Positions 52,967-61,571 are shown, counted from the stretch's first letter. The stretch: 64,000 nt of DNA from Bradyrhizobium hipponense (GCF_008123965.1 NZ_VSTH01000035.1:1-64000), one strand, 5' to 3'. Translations and numbers: made by a program. Notes: generated by a model not told the origin, from the letters alone.

Positions 52967-54091
52967 ATGGCAACAGACGAACTGGTCAAGACGACAGGGA
53001 TCGCCACCCACGGCGCGGCGCGGCTGCCGTCGGTGGACATCGACAGCTTCAATATCGAGATGAAGGACGAGGACGGTTTTCTCGGCGACCGCGCCAGCAA
53101 GGGCGCGTTCCGCGACATTCTCGAGCGCTGGCGCAAGCCGCTGCGCAAGACCGGCGAGGATCCGTTCGGCAGCGAGCCGTCGGAGGAGATCAGCAAGAAG
53201 ACGCTGGACGACATCCTGGTCGGCGATGACACCGAGGCCTCGGCCGTAGTGCACAGCGCGATCGAGGATTTCGCCCAGGAGCTTGCTTATGTCACGCGCC
53301 GCTTCCTCAAGTCCAAGGCCTGGGCCAAGACCGAGCGCATCGTGGTCGGGGGCGGTTTTCGCGATTCCAGGCTCGGCGAACTCGCGATCGCGCGCGCCGA
53401 GATCATCCTGAAGTCCGAGAACTCCAAGATCGACTTGCAGCCGATCCGCCATCATCCGGACGAGGCTGGCCTGATCGGGGCGCTGCATCTGGCGCCAACC
53501 TGGATCTTCGAGGCCTATGACAGCATCCTCGCCGTTGATATCGGCGGCACCAACATCCGCTGTGGCGTGGTGGAATCCAGCTGGAAAAAGGCGAAGGATC
53601 TCTCGAAGGCCTCGATCTGGAAATCCGAGCTGTGGCGTCATGCTGACGACGAGCCGACTCGCGAAGCGGCGGTGAAACGGCTCGCGAAAATGCTGAAGGG
53701 ACTGATCGCGGAAGCCGAAAATGAGGGCTTCAAGCTGGCGCCGTTCATCGGCATCGCCTGTCCCGGCGTGATCAACGAGGACGGCTCGATCGAGAAGGGC
53801 GCCCAAAACCTGCCGGGCAATTGGGAGAGCAGCAAGTTCAACCTGCCGGCGAGTCTGGCCGAGGGCATCCCGCAGATCGGCGAGCACGACACCGCGATCG
53901 TGATGCACAATGACGGCGTGGTGCAGGGCCTTTCCGAGATTCCGTTCATGCAGGACGTCGAGCGCTGGGGTGTGCTGACCATCGGCACCGGACTTGGCAA
54001 CGCGCGCTTCACCAACCGCCGCAAGGACGGCGGCAACGGCAAAGACCGGGACTCTACGGAGAACGGCAAGAAAAAGAGCAAAGGCGACTAG
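52967..54091 (+). CDS. ROK-family protein with apparently permuted motif order
   Basis: A 374-residue protein with ROK sugar-kinase motifs in an unusual order. Residues 90-177 resemble the C-terminal part of ROK proteins (a helix, then VVGGGFRDSRLGEL at 126-139 and AGLIGALHLA at 167-176). These are followed by the normally N-terminal phosphate-1 motif VDIGGTNIR (190-198), then CPGVIN (265-270), the catalytic-base HND (314-316) and phosphate-2 TIGTGLGNA (338-346). The protein ends after a Lys-rich tail without the ROK zinc cluster. It may be a sugar kinase or a regulator. Start at 52967 by family-like soluble N-terminus. Confidence 0.75.
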   Translation: MATDELVKTTGIATHGAARLPSVDIDSFNIEMKDEDGFLGDRASKGAFRDILERWRKPLRKTGEDPFGSEPSEEISKKTLDDILVGDDTEASAVVHSAIEDFAQELAYVTRRFLKSKAWAKTERIVVGGGFRDSRLGELAIARAEIILKSENSKIDLQPIRHHPDEAGLIGALHLAPTWIFEAYDSILAVDIGGTNIRCGVVESSWKKAKDLSKASIWKSELWRHADDEPTREAAVKRLAKMLKGLIAEAENEGFKLAPFIGIACPGVINEDGSIEKGAQNLPGNWESSKFNLPASLAEGIPQIGEHDTAIVMHNDGVVQGLSEIPFMQDVERWGVLTIGTGLGNARFTNRRKDGGNGKDRDSTENGKKKSKGD

Positions 54092-54098
54092 CCAGCGT

Positions 54099-54197
54099 TT
54101 TCGAGCGAAGTGGATCCCGGTTCGCGTCAAGAAAACGCGGCAAAACGAGAATCTGGAGCCATTCCGTTCCGGATTCATCGGAACGGAATCGCTCCAG
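54099..54197. repeat. RPE-like palindromic element
   Basis: GTTTTCGAGCGAAGTGGATCCCGGTT-type sequence followed by a long hairpin at 54153-54197: CTGGAGC and ATTCCGTTCCG on the left, CGGAACGGAAT and GCTCCAG on the right. Elements of this kind are widespread in rhizobial genomes. Confidence 0.65.
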
Positions 54198-54438
54198 AGT
54201 AACCTTGACTGGTTAGGTTAAGGGACGGATTGCGTTGCGGGATGGCAGACGCACGCTAGGGTCGAATTGTCGCCTCACCTGGCCGGCGAAGCCGCCCTTC
54301 CCAGCCAGTATTGCAATGAGCGGCACGGGACCGCCAGTGTTTACCGCGTCTGGCGGTCCCACCCCATCTTCGGATTCCCCGCAGGGCTATCGTATATATA
54401 TATATAGATTTCACGAAGATAGTCCGCGGGCTTGCTCC

Positions 54439-54606
54439 GCCTCTCCCGCTTGCGGGAGAGGCCGACGCGCCCCGGGCGATGCGAAGCATCGTCCAGAGCG
54501 CGGCGGGTGAGGGTTCTCGCCGCGCTGGGATGTCTTCCGCAATCCCTGGCAATCCCGACGCGGAGACACCCCCACCCCGGCCCTCCCCCGCAAGCGGGAG
54601 AGGGAG
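54439..54606. repeat. Palindromic intergenic repeat, family G
   Basis: CCTCTCCCGCTTGCGGGAGAGG forms a local palindrome at the left; the right end CCCTCCCCCGCAAGCGGGAGAGGG mirrors it. The interior has GCGATGCGAAGCATCG, another palindrome. Confidence 0.6.
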
Positions 54607-54671
54607 TTCAGTGCCGATGCCGAAGCATCATGCACACCATCTGCGATAGCCCTTTGGATTCCCCGGGGGCT

Positions 54672-55535
54672 TCAGCTCCAGCCAATTCTCCCAAAGAACG
54701 CGGCGATCTCCGTTGCCGCGCGATCCGGATCCTCGCGATGCGGGAAGTGGCCGACGCCGGGAAACATCGCAAGATCGAGCTCGCTGAAAGTCTCCTTGAG
54801 CCGGTCGGTCCAGGCATAGGGAAACAGCGGATCGTGCTCGGCCCAGCGCACGCAGGTCGGCGTTGTGATTGGCGGCAATGGCGGCGCTTCGCCCTTCATC
54901 ATCGCGATACGCCCGGCATGCGCGGCGCGATAATACGCAAATCCGTCGGCGAGGTTGCCGTCCTTGAGGAAATTGTCGGCGAACTCGTCGAGAACGTCGT
55001 CGAAGGCGTTCTTGCGATGCGCCCAGCCCTTGAGGAAGTGGCCGATATAAAGCCGGCAGCTCTCGCGGCTCGCGCCGACGAGCCGCTCGGCCATCTCCAG
55101 CTGGTGGAAGGACTGGTACCAGATGTGGTTGAGCCGGTCGGGCGCCGCCATCCGCGGCCCGATGCCGGGATAGACGAAATCGAACAGGAACAGCCCGGCA
55201 AGCCGCTCCGGCGCCTGGCGCGCCAAAGGCTGCATCACGGCGCCGCCGACATCATGGCCGACGACGCCGAATCGGCTGATGCCGAGCCCCTGCATCAGCG
55301 CCAGCATGTCCGCGGCGTGACCGTCCGATCCGTAAGGCCCGTCCGGCTTGTCGCTGTCGCCAAAGCCGCGCAGATCGGGCGCGATCAGCATGTACCGGTC
55401 CGCCAGCCGTGCCATCACCGGCTCCCAGGTCAGCCAGAATTCCGGCCAACCATGCAGCAAAAGCAGCGGTTTGCCCCGCCCGCAGCGGGCGAGGTGGAAG
55501 CTGGCGCCATTGGCCTTGATGGTCAGATGCTCCAT
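54672..55535 (-). CDS. Alpha/beta hydrolase, epoxide hydrolase/haloacetate dehalogenase-like
   Basis: A 287-residue alpha/beta hydrolase with oxyanion motif LLLHGWPEFWLTW, an Asp nucleophile in VGHDVGGAV, and the C-terminal His in FPGVGHFPHREDP. An Asp nucleophile separates it from esterases and points to epoxide hydrolases or haloalkanoate dehalogenases. The cap region is typical in size. No operon partners; the tRNA-Ser gene lies divergently upstream. Confidence 0.86.
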   Translation of the reverse strand: MEHLTIKANGASFHLARCGRGKPLLLLHGWPEFWLTWEPVMARLADRYMLIAPDLRGFGDSDKPDGPYGSDGHAADMLALMQGLGISRFGVVGHDVGGAVMQPLARQAPERLAGLFLFDFVYPGIGPRMAAPDRLNHIWYQSFHQLEMAERLVGASRESCRLYIGHFLKGWAHRKNAFDDVLDEFADNFLKDGNLADGFAYYRAAHAGRIAMMKGEAPPLPPITTPTCVRWAEHDPLFPYAWTDRLKETFSELDLAMFPGVGHFPHREDPDRAATEIAAFFGRIGWS

Positions 55536-55663
55536 GGCAGTTCCTTCCGGGCGAAGGGCAGGGGTGGCTGCGGATTTTCGCCTTTCGCGCCTTGTCTCAC
55601 TCGCCGTCCTCGCCTATTACACGCCCCGACCACAGGGGTTCCTGCCCCTCATCGGCACTTCAA

Positions 55664-55753
55664 GGAGAGGTGGCAGAGTGGTTGAATGCACCGCACTCGA
55701 AATGCGGCATAGGTGCAAGCCTATCGGGGGTTCGAATCCCTCCCTCTCCGCCA
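55664..55753 (+). tRNA. tRNA-Ser (anticodon CGA)
   Basis: The acceptor stem GGAGAGG (55664-55670) pairs with CCTCTCC (55743-55749), and G plus an encoded CCA follow. The anticodon stem CCGCA/TGCGG holds the loop CTCGAAA, anticodon CGA at 55698-55700, which reads UCG. A long variable arm (AGGTGCAAGCCT) and the T-loop GGTTCGAATCC are present, as expected for class II tRNA-Ser. An accessory gene island begins directly downstream. Confidence 0.95.
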
Positions 55754-56250
55754 CGAACCATCGATCTTAGTAAGAAATTTGGCGTAAACTCTGTAAGCCT
55801 ACCCGGCTTGGAGGGGTGCTAGGGAAGCCTGTAGGAGGCCGTCCATTCGGCCGCTGCAAAGGCGCGACGGGCAAGCCAGTCCACAGACGCGGCACGCTGC
55901 GTGCCCAGCGTCCTGTTTCAGCGGAATGGCGTTATTGTCAGTTGCCGCATTGGATCAAGGCGGCAGCGACGCGCTCGAAGGCCGGGTCGGGCGGAGCGCT
56001 CGAAGCGTGCCCTTTTGTTCCTCATCCGTCACGCTGAAGCCACAGTAGCACGGCGTGAAGCTCTTCTCGTCTGCCGATCAAATGGGCGCCGCTGTGCGCT
56101 CATGGCTCGCATCAAGGTCGTCGGGCAGGGTTGAACCAACTTCGCTCGGCGAACTAGCGTGCGGCGCATAGCAAGGCGTCTGCTTAAGGACGGTTTCGCT
56201 TTCAATTGAAGAGTCCGCGCCTTACATTCTAAGCGGGCGGGGAAGACACC
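55754..56250. other. Region downstream of tRNA-Ser, no clear gene
   Basis: About 500 bp with no convincing coding frame and no intact integrase. Short frames on both strands are broken by stops. No copy of the tRNA 3' end was found further downstream, so an attachment-site repeat could not be identified by eye. Confidence 0.5.
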
Positions 56251-56679
56251 ATGTTGAGCGTCAACATCGGACTCCTAGTGCTGCTCGCAATCTGTGCCGC
56301 AGCAGGGGTCATCCGGAAGATACGCGGTGGTCGGCTCCTACCCGTACCGGAGAACATCGATGGCATCGACGAACCGCAGTCGTTGCGAGAACTTGCACAG
56401 CGCCGCCGCCGCGCGAAACAGGCGCAGAAGCCCGAACACAGCAGAGACCTATGTCGTTCACCGCGAATGCTATCCGCGTCCTCATTGCATCACCGTCTGA
56501 CCTTCCGGAGGAAAGAAAGGCCGCAATTGAGGCCGTCTACGAATGGAATGCTCAACACGCCTTGGCCGAGTCGGTCGTCTTGCTGTCCGTCGCGTGGGAA
56601 ACACATTCGGTCCCACGCTCCGGCGTTCGACCGCAAGCGGCGATTAACGAGCAGCTTACTGAGTCGGCCGACATTTTGA
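56251..56679 (+). CDS. Possible small membrane protein upstream of the DUF4062-like gene
   Basis: An ATG at 56251 opens a 142-codon frame. Its first part is plausible: a membrane helix (MLSVNIGLLVLLAICAAAG) then a charged segment to about residue 66. From 56451 it overlaps the next gene in another frame for 229 bp and reads as shadow sequence, so the true product may be shorter, frameshifted or absent. Confidence 0.3.
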   Translation: MLSVNIGLLVLLAICAAAGVIRKIRGGRLLPVPENIDGIDEPQSLRELAQRRRRAKQAQKPEHSRDLCRSPRMLSASSLHHRLTFRRKERPQLRPSTNGMLNTPWPSRSSCCPSRGKHIRSHAPAFDRKRRLTSSLLSRPTF

Positions 56680-57524
56680 TCGGAATGTTTTGGACAAAGC
56701 TCGGCACTTCCACTGGCGCCGCCGAGTCAGGCACTGTCGAAGAAATAGATCAGTTTGTCGCGCAGGGGAAACCCGCACTCCTATATTTTTCTCACAGGCC
56801 AATTGATCCAAACAAAATCGACCTAAGGCAGCACAAGCGGCTGAAAGCTTTTCAAGCTGCTACCTACAAGAATGCATTGGTAGGTTCGTTCACGTCCCCC
56901 GACGATTCGAAAGCTACCGTCAGTCGCAATTTGCTCGCGCAAGTCCGACAGATGAGCCTTGCGAAACCACCGCGGCGACGGATGCCGAAAATCGACGAAG
57001 CGATGAAGCTCACGGAGTTGATGGTCGCGCACAAGACGCACAACATCACGCCAGAAATCTATAATGACTTCCGCGAAGCGCTATTCGGCAAATCAAAGTC
57101 GAAGGCGCCGCCGACTGTTCCTTCTGCAACTAGCGAGGTCGGACCCAACGGCTATCGAGTCGGATATACCAAAGAAGGCGATAAGGTCGAATGGCTACCC
57201 GATGACGAAAATCCGGGCGAGGAATGGCCGATGATCCTTCGGCGCAATGACAACGCCGTCGCCGACGCGGCTGGCGAGTTCGCCGATGTAATTTGGTACG
57301 ACCGGAAGTTGGTCTTGCTAGCGAACTTAAAAGAGGGCTCTGAAACCATCGAGTCCGGCATCTACGAAGGGATGCTAAAGGCGATGAAGCGCACGGAAAA
57401 GAAGTACGGAAAAAAGAAGCTTCGGAACTACTACCATAACGATTTTGAATGGGGCATGTTGAACGGCAAGCTCTCAGCGCTTCGATGGGTTCTCGGCGAC
57501 GATTGGGACATGCTCGATACCTAG
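56451..57524 (+). CDS. DUF4062-like (TIR/SLOG-type) conflict-system protein
   Basis: A 357-residue protein. The N-terminal part (about 1-165) begins with a strand and loop IRVLIASPSDLPEERKA, then INEQLTESADILIGMFWTKLG and GTVEEIDQFVAQGKPALLYFS; this is the DUF4062 pattern, a TIR-related fold predicted in immune and conflict systems. A charged linker and an uncharacterised C-terminal domain (about 225-357) follow, starting NGYRVGYTKEGDKVEWLPDDE. Base composition is more A+T-rich than the flanks. It heads an island next to tRNA-Ser; a defence role is inference. Confidence 0.65.
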   Translation: MSFTANAIRVLIASPSDLPEERKAAIEAVYEWNAQHALAESVVLLSVAWETHSVPRSGVRPQAAINEQLTESADILIGMFWTKLGTSTGAAESGTVEEIDQFVAQGKPALLYFSHRPIDPNKIDLRQHKRLKAFQAATYKNALVGSFTSPDDSKATVSRNLLAQVRQMSLAKPPRRRMPKIDEAMKLTELMVAHKTHNITPEIYNDFREALFGKSKSKAPPTVPSATSEVGPNGYRVGYTKEGDKVEWLPDDENPGEEWPMILRRNDNAVADAAGEFADVIWYDRKLVLLANLKEGSETIESGIYEGMLKAMKRTEKKYGKKKLRNYYHNDFEWGMLNGKLSALRWVLGDDWDMLDT

Positions 57525-57576
57525 TCGCCATCTCATTTACCATTATATGATAGTGGTCCGGCCCAAAGGCAGATCG

Positions 57577-58779
57577 ATGGCAGCACGCGTAAAAGCCCTG
57601 ATTACCCCCGCCCTCATCACGTGGGCACGGGATACGGCTGGCTTTTCGATCGCTGAAGCGGCCGACAAGCTCGATATTGACACGGCGACGCTGACGGCTT
57701 GGGAAGACCCGAACGACGGCGACGCGGCACCATCCATTCCGCAACTGCGCAAGCTGGCCGGACTCTTCAAGCGTCCACTAGCGATCTTCTATCTCCCCGA
57801 ACCACCGACCAAGTTTCAGGTAATGCGCGACCTGCGCAGGCTTCCCGGCACGGGTTTCCGTCACTATTCGCCCGCGTTGCAGATGGAGATTCGCGCAGCG
57901 GCTGAAAGGCGCGAACTCGCGCTTGATCTAGCCGCGGAGCTTGACGAAGAGATTCCTAAGTTCAGCCTGAAAGCCGAATTGAAAGAGGACGCCGAGTCGG
58001 TCGGGCACCGTATCCGCGCGGCACTTGGAGTAACCGACGACCTGCAAAGGAATTGGCGCGATGCTGACGGTAGGACCGGCTTCAATGCATGGCGTAGCAG
58101 GATCGAAGCCACCGGCACGCTTGTGTTTCAATCGGCGGCGATCGATAGCGAAGAAGCATCCGGTTTCGCTATCTTTCACGACACATCGCCTGTCATCTCT
58201 GTGAATCGCAAAGACGCGCTCACGCGCCGAACCTTCAGTTTGCTGCACGAATTCGCACATCTGATGATTCACGTCAGCGGCGTGTCTGATCTTGAGACCG
58301 ACGCAAAGCGTCCGCCAGAAGATCAAGCCATCGAAGTCTTTTGCAATCAAGTCGCCGCAGCGGCACTGATGCCGAAGGATACCCTGCTCGCCGAGCCCGG
58401 CGTGGCACAGCAGGGTATGCGCTCCGAAGCATGGACTGATGCGCAAATCGGCGATTTGGCGCGCCGCTTTAATGTCAGCCGTGAGGCGATCTTGCGGCGA
58501 CTGTTGACGTTCGACCGAACAACGAATGCATTCTACACGCGCAAGCGTGGCCAATACATTGCGGAGCATCAGGCACAGCGAGCCCGCCAGCGGGAGCAGG
58601 TGAAGGATATCAGGCGTAATATGCCGCAAGAGACCGTGAGCCACTTCGGCAAGCCGTTGATTCGGATGCTCTTGAACAATTACTGGCAAGACCGAATGAC
58701 GCTGAGCGCCGTATCGGGTTATCTCGGACTGAAGGTCAAGCACATCCCGAAATTGGCGAAGGCGGCAGGACTCAGGTAG
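57577..58779 (+). CDS. XRE-type HTH plus ImmA/IrrE metallopeptidase
   Basis: About 400 residues. An N-terminal XRE-like helix-turn-helix (about 10-70, including FSIAEAADKLDIDTATLTAWE) is followed by an ImmA/IrrE zinc peptidase domain whose HEXXH motif (HEFAH) is at residues 224-228, with a downstream Glu in IEVFCNQVAAAALMP. The C-terminus ends in a Lys-rich segment. Such proteins regulate mobile elements or act as antitoxins. A start at 57547 is also open. Only 3 bp separate it from the PIN-like gene, so the pair forms an operon. Confidence 0.88.
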   Translation: MAARVKALITPALITWARDTAGFSIAEAADKLDIDTATLTAWEDPNDGDAAPSIPQLRKLAGLFKRPLAIFYLPEPPTKFQVMRDLRRLPGTGFRHYSPALQMEIRAAAERRELALDLAAELDEEIPKFSLKAELKEDAESVGHRIRAALGVTDDLQRNWRDADGRTGFNAWRSRIEATGTLVFQSAAIDSEEASGFAIFHDTSPVISVNRKDALTRRTFSLLHEFAHLMIHVSGVSDLETDAKRPPEDQAIEVFCNQVAAAALMPKDTLLAEPGVAQQGMRSEAWTDAQIGDLARRFNVSREAILRRLLTFDRTTNAFYTRKRGQYIAEHQAQRARQREQVKDIRRNMPQETVSHFGKPLIRMLLNNYWQDRMTLSAVSGYLGLKVKHIPKLAKAAGLR

Positions 58780-58782
58780 CGC

Positions 58783-59250
58783 ATGGCCAAGTTGGTCTAC
58801 AGCATCGACAGCAGCGCGCTCATCCATGCTTGGCACCGGATATATCGTCCAAAGAATTTTGGATTCGTATGGGATGGCCTAGACAAGCTGATTGAAGAAG
58901 GCCGTCTCAAGTCCTCGATCGAAGTCTATAACGAGCTTCAGAAGAAAGACGACGAACTATTCGCGTGGTGTAAAGAACGCAAGGGGTCGATCTTCGTCGA
59001 GATAGACGAGCCAACGCAGGCGATGGTCGCGAAGATCATGGCCGCCCACCCCAAGCTAGTAGACACCACCAAGGGCAGGTCTGGCGCCGACCCTTTCGTG
59101 ATGGCGCTGGCGGCCAGCACGAATCCGCAGATGTGGGTCGTGACCGAAGAATATCCCGGCAAGGAGCGAATTCCCGACGTCTGTGACGCACAAAATATCG
59201 ATTATTGCGGAGTCGCCGACCTGATTGAAAAAGAAGGTTGGACAAGTTAG
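58783..59250 (+). CDS. DUF4411 PIN-like protein (predicted toxin)
   Basis: A 155-residue PIN-like nuclease fold. The first acidic site is Asp9 in YSIDSSALIHAW, a conserved Glu lies in IEVYNELQKKD, and the third site is in GADPFVMALAA. DUF4411 proteins are commonly encoded beside XRE/ImmA-IrrE proteins and are predicted RNases of toxin-antitoxin modules. The ATG follows the upstream stop by 3 bp. The frame is intact. Confidence 0.82.
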   Translation: MAKLVYSIDSSALIHAWHRIYRPKNFGFVWDGLDKLIEEGRLKSSIEVYNELQKKDDELFAWCKERKGSIFVEIDEPTQAMVAKIMAAHPKLVDTTKGRSGADPFVMALAASTNPQMWVVTEEYPGKERIPDVCDAQNIDYCGVADLIEKEGWTS

Positions 59251-59683
59251 CGGCGCCATTCGATGGGCTAAGCACCGTCCGTGCCGATCAGGTGCTTTGC
59301 AATGATGACATCCTGCCCCTGTTTTGCGCACGACGTCATCCCAACGCGCGGCACTACGATCGCCGCTTATCTCAGCCGACCTCCGGAAGCGTGACCGGAA
59401 ACAAGCTGCGGTGTCGGCAATAGCGTACATCAGCGCCGATCGGCCCCACCACCATCCGGCCCGCGTTGCTCTCGGAATTTCGCCCGACGAGTCAGACGAC
59501 TCCGGCCCCCGCGTAAGTCATTGATCTTGCAGCCGCCGCCTACTGTGCATGGGGTTGTTTTCGACACTTTTGTTGTCCGGTCGCGGAAGGCCCCCGCAGA
59601 GCGGTGACAGGTTGAACCTGCTACCGTCGCGCTCCGACCAACAACATCCCGCCGGCCGGCAGGGAGACAGGTGATCCACGACG
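59251..59683. other. Intergenic region closing the island, with a 24-bp repeat
   Basis: These 433 bp hold no supported gene. The repeat at 59540-59563 is identical to 35940-35963. Sequence from about 59570 onward includes the leader of the DUF2157 gene. Confidence 0.5.
59540..59563. repeat. 24-bp exact repeat, copy 2
   Basis: Begins CTACTGTGCATGGGG and ends TTGTTTTCG, identical over 24 bp to 35940-35963 and in the same orientation in the window. Flanks differ from those of the first copy. Confidence 0.7.
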
Positions 59684-60955
59684 ATGTTCGACCGAACTTA
59701 CAGGCAGCGCCTCGAAGCTGATCTTGCGCAATGGGAGGCCGATGGCGTGATCGCGCCGGCGGCCGCAGCCGGCATCCGCAATGTGCTGCCGCCGCTCTCG
59801 CCCGGCATCAACATCGCGGTGGTCGTCGCGATCGTCGGCGGCCTCTTGATCGCGGCCGCCTTCCTCGCCTTCGTCGCGGCGCACTGGACCGAGATCGCGC
59901 GGTTGCTGCGGCTGGCGATGCTGATTGCCGGCATGGTCGTCGCCGGCGGCCTCGGAGCGTGGTTCGCGGCTACGGGCCGCACCGTTCTTGCCGATCTCTG
60001 CGCCAGCATCGGCGCGATCGTCTTTGGCGCTGGCATCGCGCTGGTCGGCCAGATGTATCATCTCGGCGAGGACTTTGCCGGTGGCATGCTGCTGTGGTCG
60101 ATCGGCGCGTTTGCTGCGGCGTTGCTGACCGGCTCGCGCGGTGCGCTTGCGGTCGGGCTGGTGGCGGCCTGCATCTGGACCTGCATGCGCAGCTACGACG
60201 CGCCGAATGTCCTGCACCTTCCGTTCGCGGCGGTCTGGCTCGTCGCCGCCGCTCTCGCGTTCGCGTGGAATTCGCGCGTGGCCGCTCACCTCGTCGCGCT
60301 CGCGGTGTTGCCGTGGTGGATCGCCTCGTCGCTTCGTTTCGAATCCGGCGGTGTTCAGCCAGCCTTCGTGCTTGCGAACGGCGCGGCCTTGCTGTTCGGC
60401 GGCGGGCTCGCGATCGCCGCAGCGCCCTTGCCGAGCGCGCGCCGCCTGGGGACCGTCCTGTCGATCTACGGCGCGTTTGCGCTGGCCGTTGTCGCCGGCC
60501 TGGAAGTGACGACGGTCGACGAGATCATCCGCATCCGGGATGGCTCGGCTCCAACCCAGCCGCTTTGGGCGATCCTGTGCGGGGCTGCGGGCGCGATCCT
60601 CGCGTTTGCGTCCGCCAAGATCACCAACCGGGTCGGGGAAGCCGTTGCAGGATGTGCGATCGGGCTCGTCCTGGTCGCGGCGCCGATCTGGCCGGCGTCT
60701 CAGGCGGGCGAGCCCTGGCTCGCTTACGCGGCCCTGCTTGGCGCGATGCTGTGCCTTGTCGTCTCCGGCATGCTTGACGAGGAGCGTCCGCGGGTCGTCG
60801 CCGGCTGGCTCGGGATCGCCGGCGTCATCGCGGGCATCACCTGGGCGGTGAAGGGCTCGCTGCTGCGCCGCTCGGCCTTCCTTGCGGCGGCCGGAATCGT
60901 CACCGTTGCGGTTGCGACCGCGCTCAATCGCGCGCTGCCGAGGGCCGACAAATGA
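59684..60955 (+). CDS. DUF2157 domain membrane protein
   Basis: A 423-residue protein. A soluble N-terminal segment (residues 1-38, MFDRTYRQRLEADLAQWEADG) is followed by about 11-12 hydrophobic helices to the C-terminus. This is the DUF2157 family, of unknown function. It overlaps the next gene by 4 bp, and the DUF2157/GDYXXLXY pair is a recurrent couple, suggesting that both act together in the inner membrane. Confidence 0.82.
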   Translation: MFDRTYRQRLEADLAQWEADGVIAPAAAAGIRNVLPPLSPGINIAVVVAIVGGLLIAAAFLAFVAAHWTEIARLLRLAMLIAGMVVAGGLGAWFAATGRTVLADLCASIGAIVFGAGIALVGQMYHLGEDFAGGMLLWSIGAFAAALLTGSRGALAVGLVAACIWTCMRSYDAPNVLHLPFAAVWLVAAALAFAWNSRVAAHLVALAVLPWWIASSLRFESGGVQPAFVLANGAALLFGGGLAIAAAPLPSARRLGTVLSIYGAFALAVVAGLEVTTVDEIIRIRDGSAPTQPLWAILCGAAGAILAFASAKITNRVGEAVAGCAIGLVLVAAPIWPASQAGEPWLAYAALLGAMLCLVVSGMLDEERPRVVAGWLGIAGVIAGITWAVKGSLLRRSAFLAAAGIVTVAVATALNRALPRADK

Positions 60956-61563
60956 TCAAGGCCGCCGCGCCCCTTATCGCGCTCTGGCAGCGCATCCCGA
61001 AAGCCGTGCTGTTCGGTGTCGCCATCCTGATTCAATGCGCGCTGCTGATCCTGATGGTCGCCGATCGCATGCAGATCCTGCGCGGCGGCCTTGAGGTGAC
61101 CTTGCAGACGCAGCCGGTCGATCCCCGCGATCTCCTGCGCGGCGACTATGTCGTGCTCCGCTACGACATCTCGCAACTGCCGGCAGGCGCGCTCGCCGGC
61201 CAGCCGGCCGCCGAACGCAATCCCGTCATGTTCGTCAAGCTCGCGCCCAATGCCGGCGGTCTCTACGAGGCAATCTCGGTGCATGCCGAACCCGTGCCGG
61301 TGACGGCTCCCGAAGTGCTGATCCGCGGCCGCCTCGCGCACGGCACGTCCTGTGGCGCGGCCGGGCGCGCCTTCTGCGACAAGCTGACGATCCGCTACGG
61401 TCTGGAAAGCTATTTTGTGCCTGAAGGCGAGGGCAAGAAGCTCGAGCAAGCCCGCAATCAGCAAAAGCTGCGGGTGGTCGCCTCGGTGCTGCCGTCCGGG
61501 CGCGCCGCCATCAAGCGGCTGCTGCTCGATGGCCAGCCGGTCTATGAGGAGCCCTGGTATTAG
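60952..61563 (+). CDS. GDYXXLXY domain protein
   Basis: A 203-residue protein with one N-terminal membrane segment (about residues 18-40) and a soluble extracytoplasmic domain holding the defining motif RGDYVVLRYDIS at about residue 63. The motif names the family; function is unknown. Cysteines in TSCGAAGRAFCDK could pair. Translation is coupled to the DUF2157 gene by ATGA. Confidence 0.85.
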   Translation: MIKAAAPLIALWQRIPKAVLFGVAILIQCALLILMVADRMQILRGGLEVTLQTQPVDPRDLLRGDYVVLRYDISQLPAGALAGQPAAERNPVMFVKLAPNAGGLYEAISVHAEPVPVTAPEVLIRGRLAHGTSCGAAGRAFCDKLTIRYGLESYFVPEGEGKKLEQARNQQKLRVVASVLPSGRAAIKRLLLDGQPVYEEPWY

Positions 61564-61571
61564 CGGCGGGA

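Larger units (their letters stand above)
54092..54671. other. Intergenic region rich in repeats
   Basis: The 580 bp between converging genes contain a palindromic RPE-like element (54099-54197), a (TA)7 tract (54393-54406) and a family G palindrome (54439-54606). No gene is supported. Confidence 0.6.

Noticed and set aside
55754..59683. Attachment-site duplication of the tRNA-Ser 3' end
   Set aside because: I looked for the GGGTTCGAATCCC...CTCTCCGCCA segment downstream and saw no second copy.
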